NCBI RefSeq assembly: GCF_901538265.1 | Contig: NZ_LR593886.1 | Coordinates: forward strand, 6,283,738 to 6,347,737 | Reading direction: 5' to 3' | DNA: 64,000 nucleotides | From: Gemmata massiliana | GTDB taxonomy: Bacteria; Planctomycetota; Planctomycetia; Gemmatales; Gemmataceae | In this document: positions 17,698 through 25,278 of the stretch, in pieces | How the letters are laid out: each line of letters opens with the position of its first letter | How positions within the stretch are numbered: the first letter of the stretch is position 1 | Translations under genes and position numbers: made by a program | Notes under the pieces: model-generated | Databases searched by the model: none | What the model was told of the DNA's origin: nothing | The model's input: the letters and a program-made list of their open reading frames with translations, nothing else

Positions 17698-18624
17698 TTA
17701 ACTCACGGCCGCCGGAGCGAGGTCCGGGGTCGTCGCGGCACGCGGTTCCACCAGCGCGCCGTCCGCGGTGCGGACCCCGGAACCGAATCGCTGGGCGTAC
17801 ACGAACGTGAGTTCCGCACCGAACAGAAGGATTTGCGTCGAGTAATAGATCCACACCAAGAGTACCACGAACGCGCCCGCGGCACCGTATGTCGATCCGA
17901 CCGCGGCCTTCCCGAGGTACAGCCCGATTAAATAGCGCCCGATCGAGAACAGCCCCGCGGTCACGCAGGCACCGATCCCCACGTCGCGCCACGCGAGTTG
18001 CGTTTCCGGGAGCCACTTGAAGATCATCGCGAATAGCGCCGCGGTGAGTGCGAAGTTCAACCCGAAATTGATCACCTGTGCCAGCGAGTCCATTCCGGGC
18101 ATCCACCCGGCGATGTGACTGTTCACCCCCGCGAGCACCGCGGTCACCACGAGCGAAACGAGCAGCAAGAACGCGGCCCCGCACACGAGCGAGAACGAGA
18201 GCAGGCGCTCCTTGATGATGATGAGAACCCCGCCCTCGGGCTTGCGCCCGGGCACCTTCCAGATCGTGTTCAGCGCGCTCTGCATGTCCGAGAACACGCC
18301 CGACGCCCCGAAGAACAGCACCCCGAGCGCGATCACCGTAGCGATGATACCGTCGGACTGCGACGAGCTTTTCAGCACGAGTTGCTCGACGAAGCTCGCG
18401 GCCTCGACGCCGATCGTGTCGCGAAACTGCTCGACGATTTCCCCCCGCGCGGCCTCCTGACCGAACGCGAGTCCCGCGATCGCGACTACCGCGAGCAGCA
18501 GCGGTGACAGCGACAGCGCGGTGTAGTACGCGAGCGCTGCCCCGATCCGCGGGGCCTTGTCCTCAATGAACTTCGAGCCGGAATCTCTCAACAGATTCCA
18601 GGTGTCTCGTGGTGTGATCTTCAT
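17698..18624 (-). CDS. YihY/BrkB-family inner membrane protein
   Basis: 308 residues; GAGG 9 bases upstream of the ATG. Six membrane segments are visible, with family motifs AALAYYTALSLSPLLL, FFGASGVFSDMQSALNTIW and TYGAAGAFVVLLVWIYYSTQILLFGAEL. YihY/BrkB proteins are widespread membrane proteins once annotated as RNase BN; their role is unsettled. The branching-enzyme gene starts 80 bases further on the same strand, so co-transcription is likely. Confidence 0.93.
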   Translation of the reverse strand: MKITPRDTWNLLRDSGSKFIEDKAPRIGAALAYYTALSLSPLLLAVVAIAGLAFGQEAARGEIVEQFRDTIGVEAASFVEQLVLKSSSQSDGIIATVIALGVLFFGASGVFSDMQSALNTIWKVPGRKPEGGVLIIIKERLLSFSLVCGAAFLLLVSLVVTAVLAGVNSHIAGWMPGMDSLAQVINFGLNFALTAALFAMIFKWLPETQLAWRDVGIGACVTAGLFSIGRYLIGLYLGKAAVGSTYGAAGAFVVLLVWIYYSTQILLFGAELTFVYAQRFGSGVRTADGALVEPRAATTPDLAPAAVS

Positions 18625-18680
18625 TGCTTTGACCTCGCTGGTGACAAGCCCATTGCAACGTGCGCGCCAAATACCGGCCC

Positions 18681-18718
18681 AAAAACACAGCGACCCACCC
18701 GGACTGGGTGGGTCGCTG
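18681..18718 (-). terminator. Rho-independent terminator after DUF1328 gene
   Basis: CAGCGACCCACCC, loop AGTCC (minus strand), exact 13-bp complement, followed on the minus strand by TGTGTTTTT. It separates the small DUF1328 gene from yihY. Confidence 0.85.
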
Positions 18719-18737
18719 CGAGCGGCACACTACACCG

Positions 18738-18911
18738 CTAGACAACGTCTCTGGTGGACCGGCCCCCCAAGACGAGGGACACGACGAACATCACCAGGAA
18801 GACGAAGAACAGGATCTTGGCTGCGACCATCGAAGTACCTGCCACGTCGGTGAACCCGAACAGGGCCGAAATCAGCGCGACGACCAAGAACATGAGTGCC
18901 CAGCGGAGCAT
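18738..18911 (-). CDS. DUF1328 (YtjA-like) small membrane protein
   Basis: 57 residues from the ATG at 18911, with GGGAG upstream; too short for most ORF lists but convincing. The translation begins MLRWALMFLVVALISALFGF, continues with the TDVAGTSMVAAKILFFVFLV block, and ends in a short charged tail (GGRSTRDVV). This is the DUF1328 / YtjA family: two hydrophobic helices with a conserved G-F...AG...AKILF pattern. Commonly linked to osmotic or general stress genes, as here. A strong terminator follows. Confidence 0.9.
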   Translation of the reverse strand: MLRWALMFLVVALISALFGFTDVAGTSMVAAKILFFVFLVMFVVSLVLGGRSTRDVV

Positions 18912-19358
18912 GACTATCTCCCAGTTGGTGGTAAGTGAGTGAAGGAGTATTGGTGAGCTGCCGCGACTCGGCGAGCGCGACAGGTTGACACGAAAATCAA
19001 ATCATTTTTATTGATTCTGTTGATCTATTCGATCAGCAGCTTGTTCTATCATCCCACCTTGCGGCGAGTTGATTGATACTAATGCAGCCCTCGTGCCAAT
19101 TCGCTACTCACCAATTCCCTGCGGCGCAAAACACGGCACAAACGAGCCACCAAACGCAGGAAATCGCAGCATTTTTCTACTTCGCATGCGATGCGGCTCG
19201 TTTGCCAAGTTCGCGATTTTTATCTTTGCCGCGCGACTCAGAGCAGAGAAGTTCCCAAGTTGATTCGCGGATTCCGCGCTCTGCGTAGAATGGTGCGTCT
19301 GGTCTTCTGCTACCGGACAATTCTCCAGCGCACTTCGCCTCTCAATCCGGAGAAACAC
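18912..19358. other. Divergent intergenic region (DUF1328 / DUF2934)
   Basis: About 450 bases with lower GC. A TTGACA hexamer at 18985-18990 followed 17 bases later by TTATTG is a weak plus-strand promoter candidate; TAGAAT near 19286 has no well-spaced -35. No open frame here shows coding character. Confidence 0.4.
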
Positions 19359-19595
19359 ATGGCCAATAAGAGTCCCAGTCCTGCGCAGAGCAACCACACA
19401 CCGGTCAGCCAACGCACGAACCCGGCAACCGCATCGGAATCGGTATCGCTACAACCTGCGTCTAACCCCGCGAAAGTGAGCACTGACAAGATTCGAGCGC
19501 GAGCGTTCTTCTTGTGGGAACAAGCTGGCCAACCGGAAGGTGACGGAGTCGAGTTCTGGCTGCGTGCGGAACAGGAGCTGGCCGCCCCGCGGTAG
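19359..19595 (+). CDS. DUF2934 small protein
   Basis: 78 residues from the ATG at 19359, GGAG 7 bases upstream. A disordered Ser/Asn/Pro-rich N-terminus is followed by the DUF2934 core KIRARAFFLWEQAGQPEGDG with WxRAEQEL at the end. These small proteins are common in soil bacteria and rhizobia near stress genes; no biochemical role is known. The longer upstream frame has no family-like sequence and no ribosome site. Confidence 0.85.
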   Translation: MANKSPSPAQSNHTPVSQRTNPATASESVSLQPASNPAKVSTDKIRARAFFLWEQAGQPEGDGVEFWLRAEQELAAPR

Positions 19596-19607
19596 GTTGC
19601 GGCTGTG

Positions 19608-19770
19608 CCCCCTCCCCAACCCCTCCCCTAAGCGGAGAGGGGCTTAAAACCGTCTCGGGCCGTATTGTGTCTGCTGTTTTTGGTTCTGTTCCCCCTCCTT
19701 CTTAGGGAAGGGGGTTAGGGGGGTAGGTTGCCTCCCCTTCCCTTTAGGGAGGGGGACGGGGGGTAGGTTC
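19608..19770. repeat. Dispersed C/T-rich hairpin repeat (CCCTTCCCTTTAGGG type)
   Basis: Several short stretches related to CCCCTTCCCTTTAGGGA and its complement are arranged as inverted pairs, ending in GGGGGGTAGGTT. A close relative is found at 51596-51668 after the SGNH hydrolase. They lie directly downstream of genes, so they may act as 3'-end hairpins as well as being dispersed repeat elements. Confidence 0.7.
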
Positions 19771-19791
19771 TAACTCCCACCAGAAACACAA

Positions 19792-19820
19792 GCGGCCCGC
19801 TCGATGATCGAGCGGGCCGC
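19792..19820. terminator. Perfect hairpin between convergent DUF2934 and tspO genes
   Basis: GCGGCCCGCTCGAT, one-base loop, exact complement (14-bp stem on paper). It sits between the ends of DUF2934 (+) and tspO (-) and is flanked by A-rich sequence on the left and CTCTGTTTG on the right, fitting a bidirectional terminator. Confidence 0.75.
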
Positions 19821-19845
19821 CTCTGTTTGAATTTGCTCACACTTC

Positions 19846-20361
19846 TCAGCCACCATGAATCACAATCGTGGCATTCAAAGCCGCAGCGAACGTGACCCAC
19901 AACCAGTACGGCACCATGAGCAGCCCTGCGACCCGCGACACTAGGAAGAACTCGGCCATCGTGACCGCGACCATGACCCACAAAAGGCAGATGTCGAGGA
20001 AGCCCAAGAGCGGGCTGTGCAGGCCGAAGAAACACACGCTCCACGCGAGGTTGAGCCCCAGTTGCACACCGAACGCACTCAACGGACAGCACACATCGTC
20101 ACTGTTGCGCTCGACCCAGACGATCGAGGCCGCGATCGCCATCATCGCGTACAGAGCCGCCCAGACCGGGCCGAACACCCAGTCGGGCGGGGTCCACGAC
20201 GGCTTCGAGAGTTCGCGGTACCAACTGTCCACCGCGGGAGCGGTGATAAGACCACCGAGCACACCAACGAGAGCGGTCGCGGAAACGATCACCGCGACCC
20301 CGGTCAACCCCGGCCCCGGCTTGGTCGTGCTACCGACAGAATTGCACGTGAGTGAAGACAT
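19846..20361 (-). CDS. tspO: TspO/MBR-family membrane protein
   Basis: 171 residues from the ATG at 20361. Five membrane helices with family motifs: LSKPSWTPPDWVFGPVWAAL after helix 1, NLAWSVCFFG in the middle, and MVPYWLWVTFAAALNATI at the end. TspO binds tetrapyrroles such as protoporphyrin IX and is linked to oxidative and osmotic stress. The gene precedes no tetrapyrrole genes here (hemL is 23 kb away) but lies in the membrane-stress island. An N-terminal extension of about 20 polar residues precedes helix 1. Confidence 0.93.
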   Translation of the reverse strand: MSSLTCNSVGSTTKPGPGLTGVAVIVSATALVGVLGGLITAPAVDSWYRELSKPSWTPPDWVFGPVWAALYAMMAIAASIVWVERNSDDVCCPLSAFGVQLGLNLAWSVCFFGLHSPLLGFLDICLLWVMVAVTMAEFFLVSRVAGLLMVPYWLWVTFAAALNATIVIHGG

Positions 20362-20399
20362 GACGGAAATCCTTTCGGGCGCCGAGGTGCCTTTACCAC

Positions 20400-20864
20400 T
20401 CAATCGTGGTGACTGCAACCGAGAAGATGATTAAGCCCCTCGACGTGCCTCCGGCACGCGGGCAGCAGATCACTGAGAATCATTCGGTGACAGTCCGGGT
20501 GGATGTCCTCGTTGTGGAGCGCGTCCTCGTAGGCGCCGATCCCGTGTTCTTCGCCCTGACGCAGTGCGGCCAGCACGGTCGCGGGCCCGAGCGCCTTTGC
20601 GGTCGCGGTCACAGTCGCGGTGAACGTTCCCCAAACTTCAGAGCTTTCCGCGGGTGCCCCGCCGAACGTAATCACGTGGTCGCGCAACTCGCGCACCGCG
20701 CGGCTGTGTTCGTCACGGATCTTTTGCAGTTCGGCGACGACTTCCAGATCATCGAACTTGCCCATCGCCTGGGTGTACGTTTCGACCGCTGACAGCTCGC
20801 CCCGCAACAGTGAGTTCAGGGCGTCGGTATCACAGGTCATCGGCTCGTGCGTTGCAGTACTCAT
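20400..20864 (-). CDS. DUF2383 / PA2169-family four-helix (ferritin-like) protein
   Basis: 154 residues; AGGAG 7 bases before the ATG. The N-terminus (DALNSLLRGELSAVETYTQA) is the DUF2383 signature, with Glu at helix positions typical of ferritin-like folds, then EHSRAVRELRDHV, EEHGIGAYEDAL and a His/Cys-containing tail (LLGCSHHD). DUF2383 proteins are ferritin-like stress proteins of unknown activity. The downstream tspO start is about 40 bases away on the same strand. Confidence 0.88.
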   Translation of the reverse strand: MSTATHEPMTCDTDALNSLLRGELSAVETYTQAMGKFDDLEVVAELQKIRDEHSRAVRELRDHVITFGGAPAESSEVWGTFTATVTATAKALGPATVLAALRQGEEHGIGAYEDALHNEDIHPDCHRMILSDLLPACRRHVEGLNHLLGCSHHD

Positions 20865-20885
20865 CGGGGACTCCTCATGTGAAAC

Positions 20886-20909
20886 GCCCGCCGGCGGGTG
20901 CCGACGGGC
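20886..20909 (-). terminator. GC-rich hairpin after Ig-like lipoprotein gene
   Basis: GCCCGTCGGC, loop ACCC, GCCGGCGGGC on the minus strand (10-bp stem with one G-T pair), 23 bases past the stop of the gene 20932-21360 and followed by GTTTC. Likely terminator or partial terminator. Confidence 0.55.
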
Positions 20910-20931
20910 CTGAAAGTGTGCCGCCGACCGG

Positions 20932-21360
20932 TTACTTGTTCTCGATCACCTTCACCTTGAAGGTGCCCTCTGTCGCTTTGCCGCCGTCAGCCGGCGCAGC
21001 GCTGATCTTGATCTCGTGTTCGCCGATCGCCGCGTCCTTCGCGGGCGCCACGGTGATCGTAAACTTTGTATCGCCCTCACCCGCCTTGATCGATTCCTTG
21101 TTCAATTTGACGTCGATCTTCTCCGGCTTCGACGCAACGGTCAGCTTCACGTCCTTCTTGAAATCGGACCCGCGATCGATGCTCGCGTCGTAGCTCTCGC
21201 GGTCGCCCTGCTTCACGTCTTTGGCGAGAGGTGAGCCAGAAAGACCGGGTAACGCGATTTTGAACGACGCATTTGTACCCGGCGTTCCACCCTCGGGGCT
21301 CTTGTTGCACCCGAACCCGAATGCCACCAGTGCCGCTGCTGCGATATACCAAACGCGCAT
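20932..21360 (-). CDS. Lipoprotein with Ig-like/cadherin-type repeat
   Basis: 142 residues; AGAGGA upstream of the ATG. Signal ends in lipobox VAFGFGC (Cys at 18). The mature part is Lys/Asp-rich and beta-predicted (DVKLTVASKPEKIDVKLN, GDTKFTITVAPAKDAAIGEH), as in planctomycete lipoproteins with a single immunoglobulin-like domain (DUF11- or BACON-like). No catalytic motif. Lipid-anchored outside the cytoplasm. Confidence 0.82.
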   Translation of the reverse strand: MRVWYIAAAALVAFGFGCNKSPEGGTPGTNASFKIALPGLSGSPLAKDVKQGDRESYDASIDRGSDFKKDVKLTVASKPEKIDVKLNKESIKAGEGDTKFTITVAPAKDAAIGEHEIKISAAPADGGKATEGTFKVKVIENK

Positions 21361-21538
21361 TATGTGTCCTCTTTGGATCAGCAGATTCTCCCGACGGGAG
21401 TGCCGGGTACGACGGAGTTACGCAACCGCTGTGCCATACCGAGCCGCGCCGCGGCATGAGCGTTGCATTGAAAGGAGTCAGTAGGTCGTAACTGGAACGG
21501 GCCAGCGGCCCTTAACTCATGCGAATTGGAGCAGAATC

Positions 21539-21943
21539 ATGCCCATGCTTTCCCACCCGGCGTTCGGCCCGCGGACGGCCCTCGGATACGTCACCGGTGG
21601 TTCCTTGTTGTGTGTGTGGACCCTCGTGTGGTATTTCACGCGCGAGTACGAGTTGAACCGGTCTCAGTGGTTCTGGGTCGCGGGCCTGTTCCTCACGGGC
21701 GTGACGTTCATATTCCTGGGCCTCATACTCGGGCCGCTCGGTCGCGCGGCGCGACAATCGGAACTGCCCCCACAAGCAGCTCTTAACGCCGAAGCCATTA
21801 TCCAACAAACCGCGGCCGCACACCCGCCCGCGGTCGTTGCACCGGCCAACGCGGTTCCGGCCACGCCGGTCGCTCCCGTGGTGACCGCCGCCCCCAACAC
21901 GCCAGCAGCACAAGCACCGCCGCAAATCGTGCCCGCGCACTGA
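21539..21943 (+). CDS. Two-helix membrane protein with Ala/Pro-rich tail
   Basis: 134 residues from the ATG at 21539 (GGAG 8 bases upstream). Two membrane segments (GYVTGGSLLCVWTLVWYF and FWVAGLFLTGVTFIFLGLIL) are joined by a short charged loop; the remainder from residue 75 is a low-complexity Ala/Pro/Val tail. No known family recognised. An excellent intrinsic terminator follows, so it is a single-gene unit. Confidence 0.8.
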   Translation: MPMLSHPAFGPRTALGYVTGGSLLCVWTLVWYFTREYELNRSQWFWVAGLFLTGVTFIFLGLILGPLGRAARQSELPPQAALNAEAIIQQTAAAHPPAVVAPANAVPATPVAPVVTAAPNTPAAQAPPQIVPAH

Positions 21944-21968
21944 GAAGCCACGATCTCCATTCAACGCG

Positions 21969-22005
21969 AACCGCTCCCGAACTTCGGGAGCGGTTTTTGT
22001 TTTTC
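21969..22005 (+). terminator. Rho-independent terminator
   Basis: AACCGCTCCCGA, loop ACT, exact complement, then TTTTTGTTTTT. Textbook intrinsic terminator 25 bases after the stop of 21539-21943. Confidence 0.93.
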
Positions 22006-22077
22006 CTCCAACTGCGTTATCCCGTTTATTGACGAATGCCCCGTTGAACAGAATGACTCGACGCACGACAAAATTCG

Positions 22078-22147
22078 CCACCCGCTCGTTAACACTCGCG
22101 GTCCGCCTTAGCGATTGGCGAACCGCGAGTGTTAACGAGCAGGCGGG
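22078..22147. repeat. Dispersed palindrome, CCGCTCGTTAACACTCGCGG family
   Basis: Left arm 22081-22107 and right arm 22118-22144 are inverted copies with few mismatches; the core CTCGTTAACACTCGCGGT pairs fully. The same family forms a 33-bp perfect stem at 45348-45425, and related arms lie at 14793-15074. No gene overlaps it. Confidence 0.8.
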
Positions 22148-22225
22148 CTCAACAAACGACCCAGAAAAACAACCGCGGCCGGGAGATCCCCGGCCGCGAT
22201 GACGTTCGGTTGTCACGTCCCGTTC

Positions 22226-22699
22226 TCATTTCGCTCCGCTCCGTTGCCGGTCGACAACCAGCTCGGCGAGCGGCTTCACGGCGCGCTTCGCGGCGATGAT
22301 CCGGCGCACGCGCTTCGCGAGCCCCGGTTCGCCCGCGGCACGAAGCTGGCCAGCACGCTCGTGGAGCCGGCGCAGCGTTTCCGTGGTCCAACCGGCCTGG
22401 GCCACGCGGTCCGCGTTCAGTACCGCGTTGAGTTCGTCGAGGTCGTTCGCGACGACCCCGCCGTAGTCATAAATGAGCTGACAGAGTGCCAGCGACGCGA
22501 GGACCGTTTCCTGCCCGGCTCGTGTGACGGCGGCTGATGTCGCTGCGTCCGTGTCCTTGAGGCGCTCCGCGAACACCGCGTGCGCGTAGATCGCACGGCA
22601 CTCGCGCGTGAAATCATCATTGAGCAGTTCGAGCAGATCATTTTTCGTGACGACAGATGGTGCGTATTTCGAGCGACGTTGAGTAGTAGGGGTGACCAT
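22226..22699 (-). CDS. Ferritin-like four-helix protein
   Basis: 157 residues from the ATG at 22699 (GGAG about 12 bases upstream; an ATG at 22756 is the alternative). After a basic N-terminus comes LLNDDFTRECRAIYAHAVF, with an E...ExxxxH-like arrangement as in ferritin-like folds, then ETVLASLALCQLIYDYGG and an Arg-rich C-terminus. I read it as a planctomycete ferritin-like domain protein; metal binding is not certain because the full ExxH pairs are not evident. It sits among other stress genes. Confidence 0.65.
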   Translation of the reverse strand: MVTPTTQRRSKYAPSVVTKNDLLELLNDDFTRECRAIYAHAVFAERLKDTDAATSAAVTRAGQETVLASLALCQLIYDYGGVVANDLDELNAVLNADRVAQAGWTTETLRRLHERAGQLRAAGEPGLAKRVRRIIAAKRAVKPLAELVVDRQRSGAK

Positions 22700-22790
22700 C
22701 GAATGGGGTCTCCGTGACATTGGGCACACGTCACAGAATCGCAAAGCATGTGCCACTCAACACTTATTGCAAAAACAACAGTACAAACGA

Positions 22791-22822
22791 CAGCGGCCCC
22801 GGGACTGTTCCCGAGGCCGCTG
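22791..22822 (-). terminator. Hairpin after DUF883-like gene
   Basis: A 14-bp stem with one mismatch (CAGCGGCCTCGGGA on the minus strand), loop ACAG, then TCGTTTGT. It lies 22 bases past the stop of 22844-23251. Confidence 0.7.
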
Positions 22823-22843
22823 CGGTACGTCACCTTTTCGAGA

Positions 22844-23251
22844 TCAGATCACGCGAGCGGTGCGACCGATGAGCAGCCCGACGCCGAAGCCGATGAGCAG
22901 AGCCGGGAGCGGGTGCTTCCGCACGAGGTTCGTCACCTCGCGCCCGAAGTCGCCGACCGAATCGGACGCGGTGCTGTAGGCGTCTTCCGCCCACTGTTCC
23001 GCTTTGCCGCCCGCGTGCCGAACGGTTTCACGCGCGTCGCCGGCCCACTCTTGGAGCTTTTCGCGTGCTTGACCGGCCACGTCACCGGCGCGGTCGATCA
23101 GCCCCTGTGCGTTGTCGCGCACGCGGTCGACGACGTTCGCCCCCTCTTGCTTCGCGTTCTGAGCGCCACCCGCGGCCCGGTCGGTCGCGTTCTTAGCGGC
23201 GTCGGCAGCGTTATCGATACCGGTCTTCATGCGGTCTTTGAGATCAGCCAC
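22844..23251 (-). CDS. DUF883/CsbD-like helical protein with C-terminal anchor
   Basis: 135 residues from a GTG with a strong AGGAGG 8 bases upstream. Residues 1-105 are an Ala/Asp/Lys-rich amphipathic helix with LEA-like 11-residue periodicity (NAADAAKNATDRAAGGAQNA). The end is RKHPLPALLIGFGVGLLIGR, the ElaB/YqjD/DUF883 membrane anchor with its usual GxGxG-like pattern. Such proteins are linked to stationary-phase and envelope stress, and YqjD-type proteins bind ribosomes; that function cannot be read here. Confidence 0.82.
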   Translation of the reverse strand: MADLKDRMKTGIDNAADAAKNATDRAAGGAQNAKQEGANVVDRVRDNAQGLIDRAGDVAGQAREKLQEWAGDARETVRHAGGKAEQWAEDAYSTASDSVGDFGREVTNLVRKHPLPALLIGFGVGLLIGRTARVI

Positions 23252-23317
23252 GGTAGAAACCTCCTGAAGAGTTTGAAGTCCGGAGGGAACCGATTCCTCC
23301 CCGATGACGGGACACCA

Positions 23318-25132
23318 TTATGCACCCGCCGTGCCAACCAATTCGGCTTCCGCCCGCGTGAGGCGCTCCGTACCCGATGCCTTTTGGGGCAATAGCGTTG
23401 GGTGCATCTCGGCGAGCCGCTTGCGCGTATCGGCCAGGGTCCGATCGATCCCGTCCGTGTTCTTGATGGTTTCGCTGCGCGGATCGAGCACCGCCGATTC
23501 GCAGCCCCAGCGCCCCACAAGGAGCTTCACGTCCGGGAACCGCTGGCGCATCCGGGCCAACAGGTAGCGCGCGTGAGATACACCGCCGGGCGGCATCGTG
23601 GCGATCACGACCACCACGGGCCGGAACTCCGCGACCAGTTCCATCAGTTCGGAAGCCAGCGTCTCATCGCCCGCGACCTTCACTTCCCAGCGGGTCGAAT
23701 CGAGGGTCATCGCGAACACTTCGGCAGTCACGTGCTCGGCTTCGTCCCGGGCCGGGACCACGAGCACACGCACGCGCGACTCAAATGCGCCGCTCGTCGG
23801 TGCCCTTAGTTCTGCAATCTCCTCCGCCACCTCGCGCGTCGCGCCAACTACGAACCGCAGATCGGCCTTGTCCAGATCGCCCTCGTCGTGGTCGCGTCGC
23901 GCCAGGCAGAGCGCGGGGATGATGACCTGATCGAACGCGGCATCAGGCCCGCGCTCCTCTGCTACGGCGAGTGCGATTTCAGCGGCTTCGTCCTGGTCGC
24001 GTGCCGTGAGGCGCTGGTAAAAAGCGACTTGTGGCTCCAGTGCGGGTTCGTCGCCCAGCAGCACAACGAAGAACTCGAACTGCCGGACGTGGCGCCCCAG
24101 CACCAAGAGACACACGGTGAGCGGACCGGACAGGATCAAGCCGATCGGCCCCCACAGGAACGCCCAGAACGCTGCGGCCACCAGTTGTGCCACTTCCGAC
24201 AAGCCCATGCTCTTGCCGTACAGCGTCGGCTCGACCACGTTATTGCAGAACGTTTCCAGTCCGATGAACAGAACGAGCACCGCGACCGGTTGCCCCCACC
24301 CGCCGCCCCAATCGGGGGCCGTTGCGAACGAGAACAAGACCGGCGGGATCAGTCCCACCCACGTTCCGATGTACGGCACGTACCGCATCAGCGTGGCGAT
24401 GAACCCCCACAACAGGCAGTACTTCACTCCCAGAATGAACAGCCCGACCGTGATGACGGCCCCGAACGCACTGTTCACCATCAACTGGCTGAACAGGTAC
24501 CGGCTGATGCGCTGGGACGCATCGTCCACGGCCTTCGTGGTCGTGGTGACCTTCCCGGAACCCAGGAGTCGAATCATCCGGTTGCGCAAGTCTTCGCGCT
24601 TCAGGAGCATGAACACGGTCAGGATGAACGTGAACGCCGCTTGCCCCAGGAACTCGGCCGCGGGGCCGAGGTACACGTCCAACTGAGAAGTGAACGACGA
24701 CGATTGCGTTTCAACCACCATCGGGGGCGTAGCGGGTTTCGGGGACACGGCGTTCGATACGTCGTCGATCAGTTCCCCGAACCGACTGTTCCCGTTCCCA
24801 ACAACCCATTCCTTCGCGGCCGTGACCTTCTGCCGGATCGTGTCCCTTTTGTCCGGGAGCGTGTCGGCCAGTTGCGTGACCTGCTGCGTGATCGCGGCCC
24901 CGACCCCCGCGGTCACGAGGACCAGGAGCCCGACCGTAACGATAACGGCCGTAGTTCGCCCCAACCCGCGCCGCTGCAACCGGTTCACGACCGGCGCCAG
25001 CACGAACGACAGGAAGATCGCGAGCGTCACGGGAATGAAAATCGAGCGCGCCCAAAAGAGCAGCGCGATGAGCGCCGTACCGACGACCGTCGCGGAGAGC
25101 GCGACGAGAGCGCGTTGCCAGTCCGATGCCAT
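23318..25132 (-). CDS. AI-2E-family transporter fused to a cytosolic alpha/beta domain
   Basis: 604 residues; AAGGGG upstream of the ATG. Residues 1-350 are a PerM/AI-2E exporter-like protein: FIPVTLAIFLSFVLAPVVNR near the N-terminus, the long extracytoplasmic helix region (about 85-160), and the family block RYVPYIGTW...P and ETFCNNVVEPTLYGKSMGLS. Residues 370-604 add a soluble part with a Rossmann-like core (ESRVRVLVVPARDEAEH, VVVVIATMPPGG, DVKLLVGRWG) that resembles the B12-binding fold. The cobalamin DxHxxG is absent, so cofactor binding is doubtful. No close neighbour explains the fusion. Confidence 0.88.
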   Translation of the reverse strand: MASDWQRALVALSATVVGTALIALLFWARSIFIPVTLAIFLSFVLAPVVNRLQRRGLGRTTAVIVTVGLLVLVTAGVGAAITQQVTQLADTLPDKRDTIRQKVTAAKEWVVGNGNSRFGELIDDVSNAVSPKPATPPMVVETQSSSFTSQLDVYLGPAAEFLGQAAFTFILTVFMLLKREDLRNRMIRLLGSGKVTTTTKAVDDASQRISRYLFSQLMVNSAFGAVITVGLFILGVKYCLLWGFIATLMRYVPYIGTWVGLIPPVLFSFATAPDWGGGWGQPVAVLVLFIGLETFCNNVVEPTLYGKSMGLSEVAQLVAAAFWAFLWGPIGLILSGPLTVCLLVLGRHVRQFEFFVVLLGDEPALEPQVAFYQRLTARDQDEAAEIALAVAEERGPDAAFDQVIIPALCLARRDHDEGDLDKADLRFVVGATREVAEEIAELRAPTSGAFESRVRVLVVPARDEAEHVTAEVFAMTLDSTRWEVKVAGDETLASELMELVAEFRPVVVVIATMPPGGVSHARYLLARMRQRFPDVKLLVGRWGCESAVLDPRSETIKNTDGIDRTLADTRKRLAEMHPTLLPQKASGTERLTRAEAELVGTAGA

Positions 25133-25278
25133 GATGAGTCCCCTTCCGTGTCAGAAGCGCCAGCAAACGTGCCTCAGTACACGCAAGGGGAGTGCCACCG
25201 CGCGCGGCAACTTGGTGCCCGGTCGAGTGAACCGGCGTGCGCGGTTAGAAGTGTCTAAACTGCTCCAATTACTGCGAA

